From contig CAJMRM010000033.1 of the NCBI GenBank assembly GCA_905215775.1, forward strand, positions 1 to 32,827: a DNA stretch of 32,827 bases, written 5' to 3'. This DNA comes from an uncultured bacterium. GTDB lineage: Bacteria > Bacillota > Clostridia > Lachnospirales > Lachnospiraceae. The notes beneath the pieces were generated by a model. It was not told the origin of the DNA. It made no database searches and saw nothing but the letters and a program-made list of their open reading frames with translations. Of the stretch, positions 32,109-32,827 are shown piece after piece (the first letter of the stretch is position 1; every line of letters begins with the position of its first letter). The translations under genes and the position numbers were made by a program.

Positions 32109-32825
32109 TTATTTTAAGTCACTTTCTGTTTCCGAAGAATCCGCTTTTTCAACTATTGCTGATAACGCTGATTTAGCAGAAATGATTGCTGTAATATCAC
32201 TAATATCACCAATATCCAATTCGATATGATCTATATTTTCATCACCTGGCGTAAATACAAATCTTACTTCCTGCTGATAGGTATACGAATCACGTTTCCA
32301 AAAAGCAATATTCCACATTCCTGCAAGCAATGAAATTAACATATTCCCACCATCAATAGTTGGATCATAATATTGAACTGGCTTGAAATAAACTTTATAA
32401 CCTGCTTGTTCAGCCGCAACTTTTACCCTACGAATAAATTCATCATGGTCTAAAACGATCAATGCCGTATCGCCAAATGATAGCATTTTTTCTTTTTGTT
32501 TATCTGTAAATCTAAATTTTTCTTCTGTTGGATTTACTCCAAACATACAGAAAACGAAATCGTTTGATTCAGATGTTTTTAACAAATCATCATTAACTGC
32601 AACGGTTTCTCCAGTATCAGGAAAATAAATCGTAGCTTCGTTAATATGAATCATGGCTTCATACTTGTCCCCAACTTCACAATCACCGGTTTCTTCTTCT
32701 CTTTTACGATAATATCCAAGAGTTTTCGCATAAATCTTCCCCGCTTGCAAACTCTTAATTTTGTCTGCTTCTTGAAATTTTATTAGCGGCATTCCTTTTG
32801 CCTGAAAATGAAATTTTTCTTGCAT
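32109..32825 (-). CDS. DUF2971-like protein, start at window edge
   Basis: A 238-residue soluble protein. The general pattern (KIKSLQAGKIYAKTLGYYRKREEETGD near the start, FCMFGV in the middle, VYFKPVQYYDP and a final aromatic/charged block YTYQQEVRFVF) resembles DUF2971 proteins, with short charged and aromatic motifs spread along the chain; this is recognition of pattern, not a firm match. No signal or membrane segment is seen. It is AT-rich, like the two genes after it, and its stop lies 35 nt before the AlbA_2 gene, so it probably belongs to the same transcript. Only two bases precede the ATG in the window, so the start is not secure. Proteins of this type are often found in defence islands; the function here is unknown. 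Confidence 0.6.
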   Translation of the reverse strand: MQEKFHFQAKGMPLIKFQEADKIKSLQAGKIYAKTLGYYRKREEETGDCEVGDKYEAMIHINEATIYFPDTGETVAVNDDLLKTSESNDFVFCMFGVNPTEEKFRFTDKQKEKMLSFGDTALIVLDHDEFIRRVKVAAEQAGYKVYFKPVQYYDPTIDGGNMLISLLAGMWNIAFWKRDSYTYQQEVRFVFTPGDENIDHIELDIGDISDITAIISAKSALSAIVEKADSSETESDLK

Positions 32826-32827
32826 CG

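Noticed and set aside
1..32827. tRNA, rRNA or complete insertion sequences
   Set aside because: No cloverleaf, rRNA-like or transposase-coding sequence was recognised on either strand.

Overview
The window looks like chromosomal DNA of a spore-forming, anaerobic Clostridia, most likely a Lachnospiraceae member near the Clostridium symbiosum/Enterocloster group. Reasons: an 879-residue pyruvate phosphate dikinase that closely resembles the C. symbiosum enzyme as I remember it, a complete spo0A with 0A boxes upstream, clostridial-type AGGAGG ribosome binding sites and a fairly GC-rich core. No database search was possible. All clear genes except pcp lie on the minus strand, so gene order below runs from high to low coordinate.

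Core region 1-29834. From the left: ppdK; a glgA / PAP2-like membrane protein pair; spo0A; and a branched-chain amino acid operon ilvB-ilvN-ilvC-ilvD with a DUF815 ATPase coupled to its end. In front of ilvB is a complete leader-peptide attenuator: promoter, a 32-codon Ile/Val/Leu-rich ORF, mutually exclusive RNA stems and an intrinsic terminator. Next come an unrecognised membrane protein, a phosphoribosyltransferase-like protein, yaaA-map, and pcp on the plus strand, with yaaA and pcp served by promoters that face each other.

Region 17497-26892 is a purine-hydroxylase locus: NCS2 xanthine/uric acid-type permease, lipoprotein binding protein, FecCD-type permease, ABC ATPase, the FAD, 2Fe-2S and molybdopterin subunits of a xanthine dehydrogenase-family enzyme, a MocA/MobA-like nucleotidyltransferase and a small VOC protein. 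The last seven genes are tightly packed, several overlapping by 4-10 nt. The plausible logic is import of purine, import of molybdate or tungstate, and cofactor cytidylylation feeding the hydroxylase. A terminator and an internal promoter split the locus after the binding-protein gene.

clpB follows (27151-29739), under a strong promoter whose -35 lies inside a CIRCE element.

From about 29835 to the right edge the DNA is visibly more AT-rich and looks horizontally acquired. It holds inverted and direct repeats, a chimeric ORF joining the N-terminus of a BREX PglZ to the C-terminus of a tyrosine recombinase, an AlbA_2/ATPase-fold gene interrupted by a single in-frame amber codon, and a DUF2971-like gene at the edge. 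I read this as the decayed 3' end of a BREX-type defence island whose pglZ was deleted into an integrase gene. The most noteworthy items are the ilv attenuator, the pglZ-integrase scar and the joining of a MolBC-like importer to xanthine dehydrogenase.
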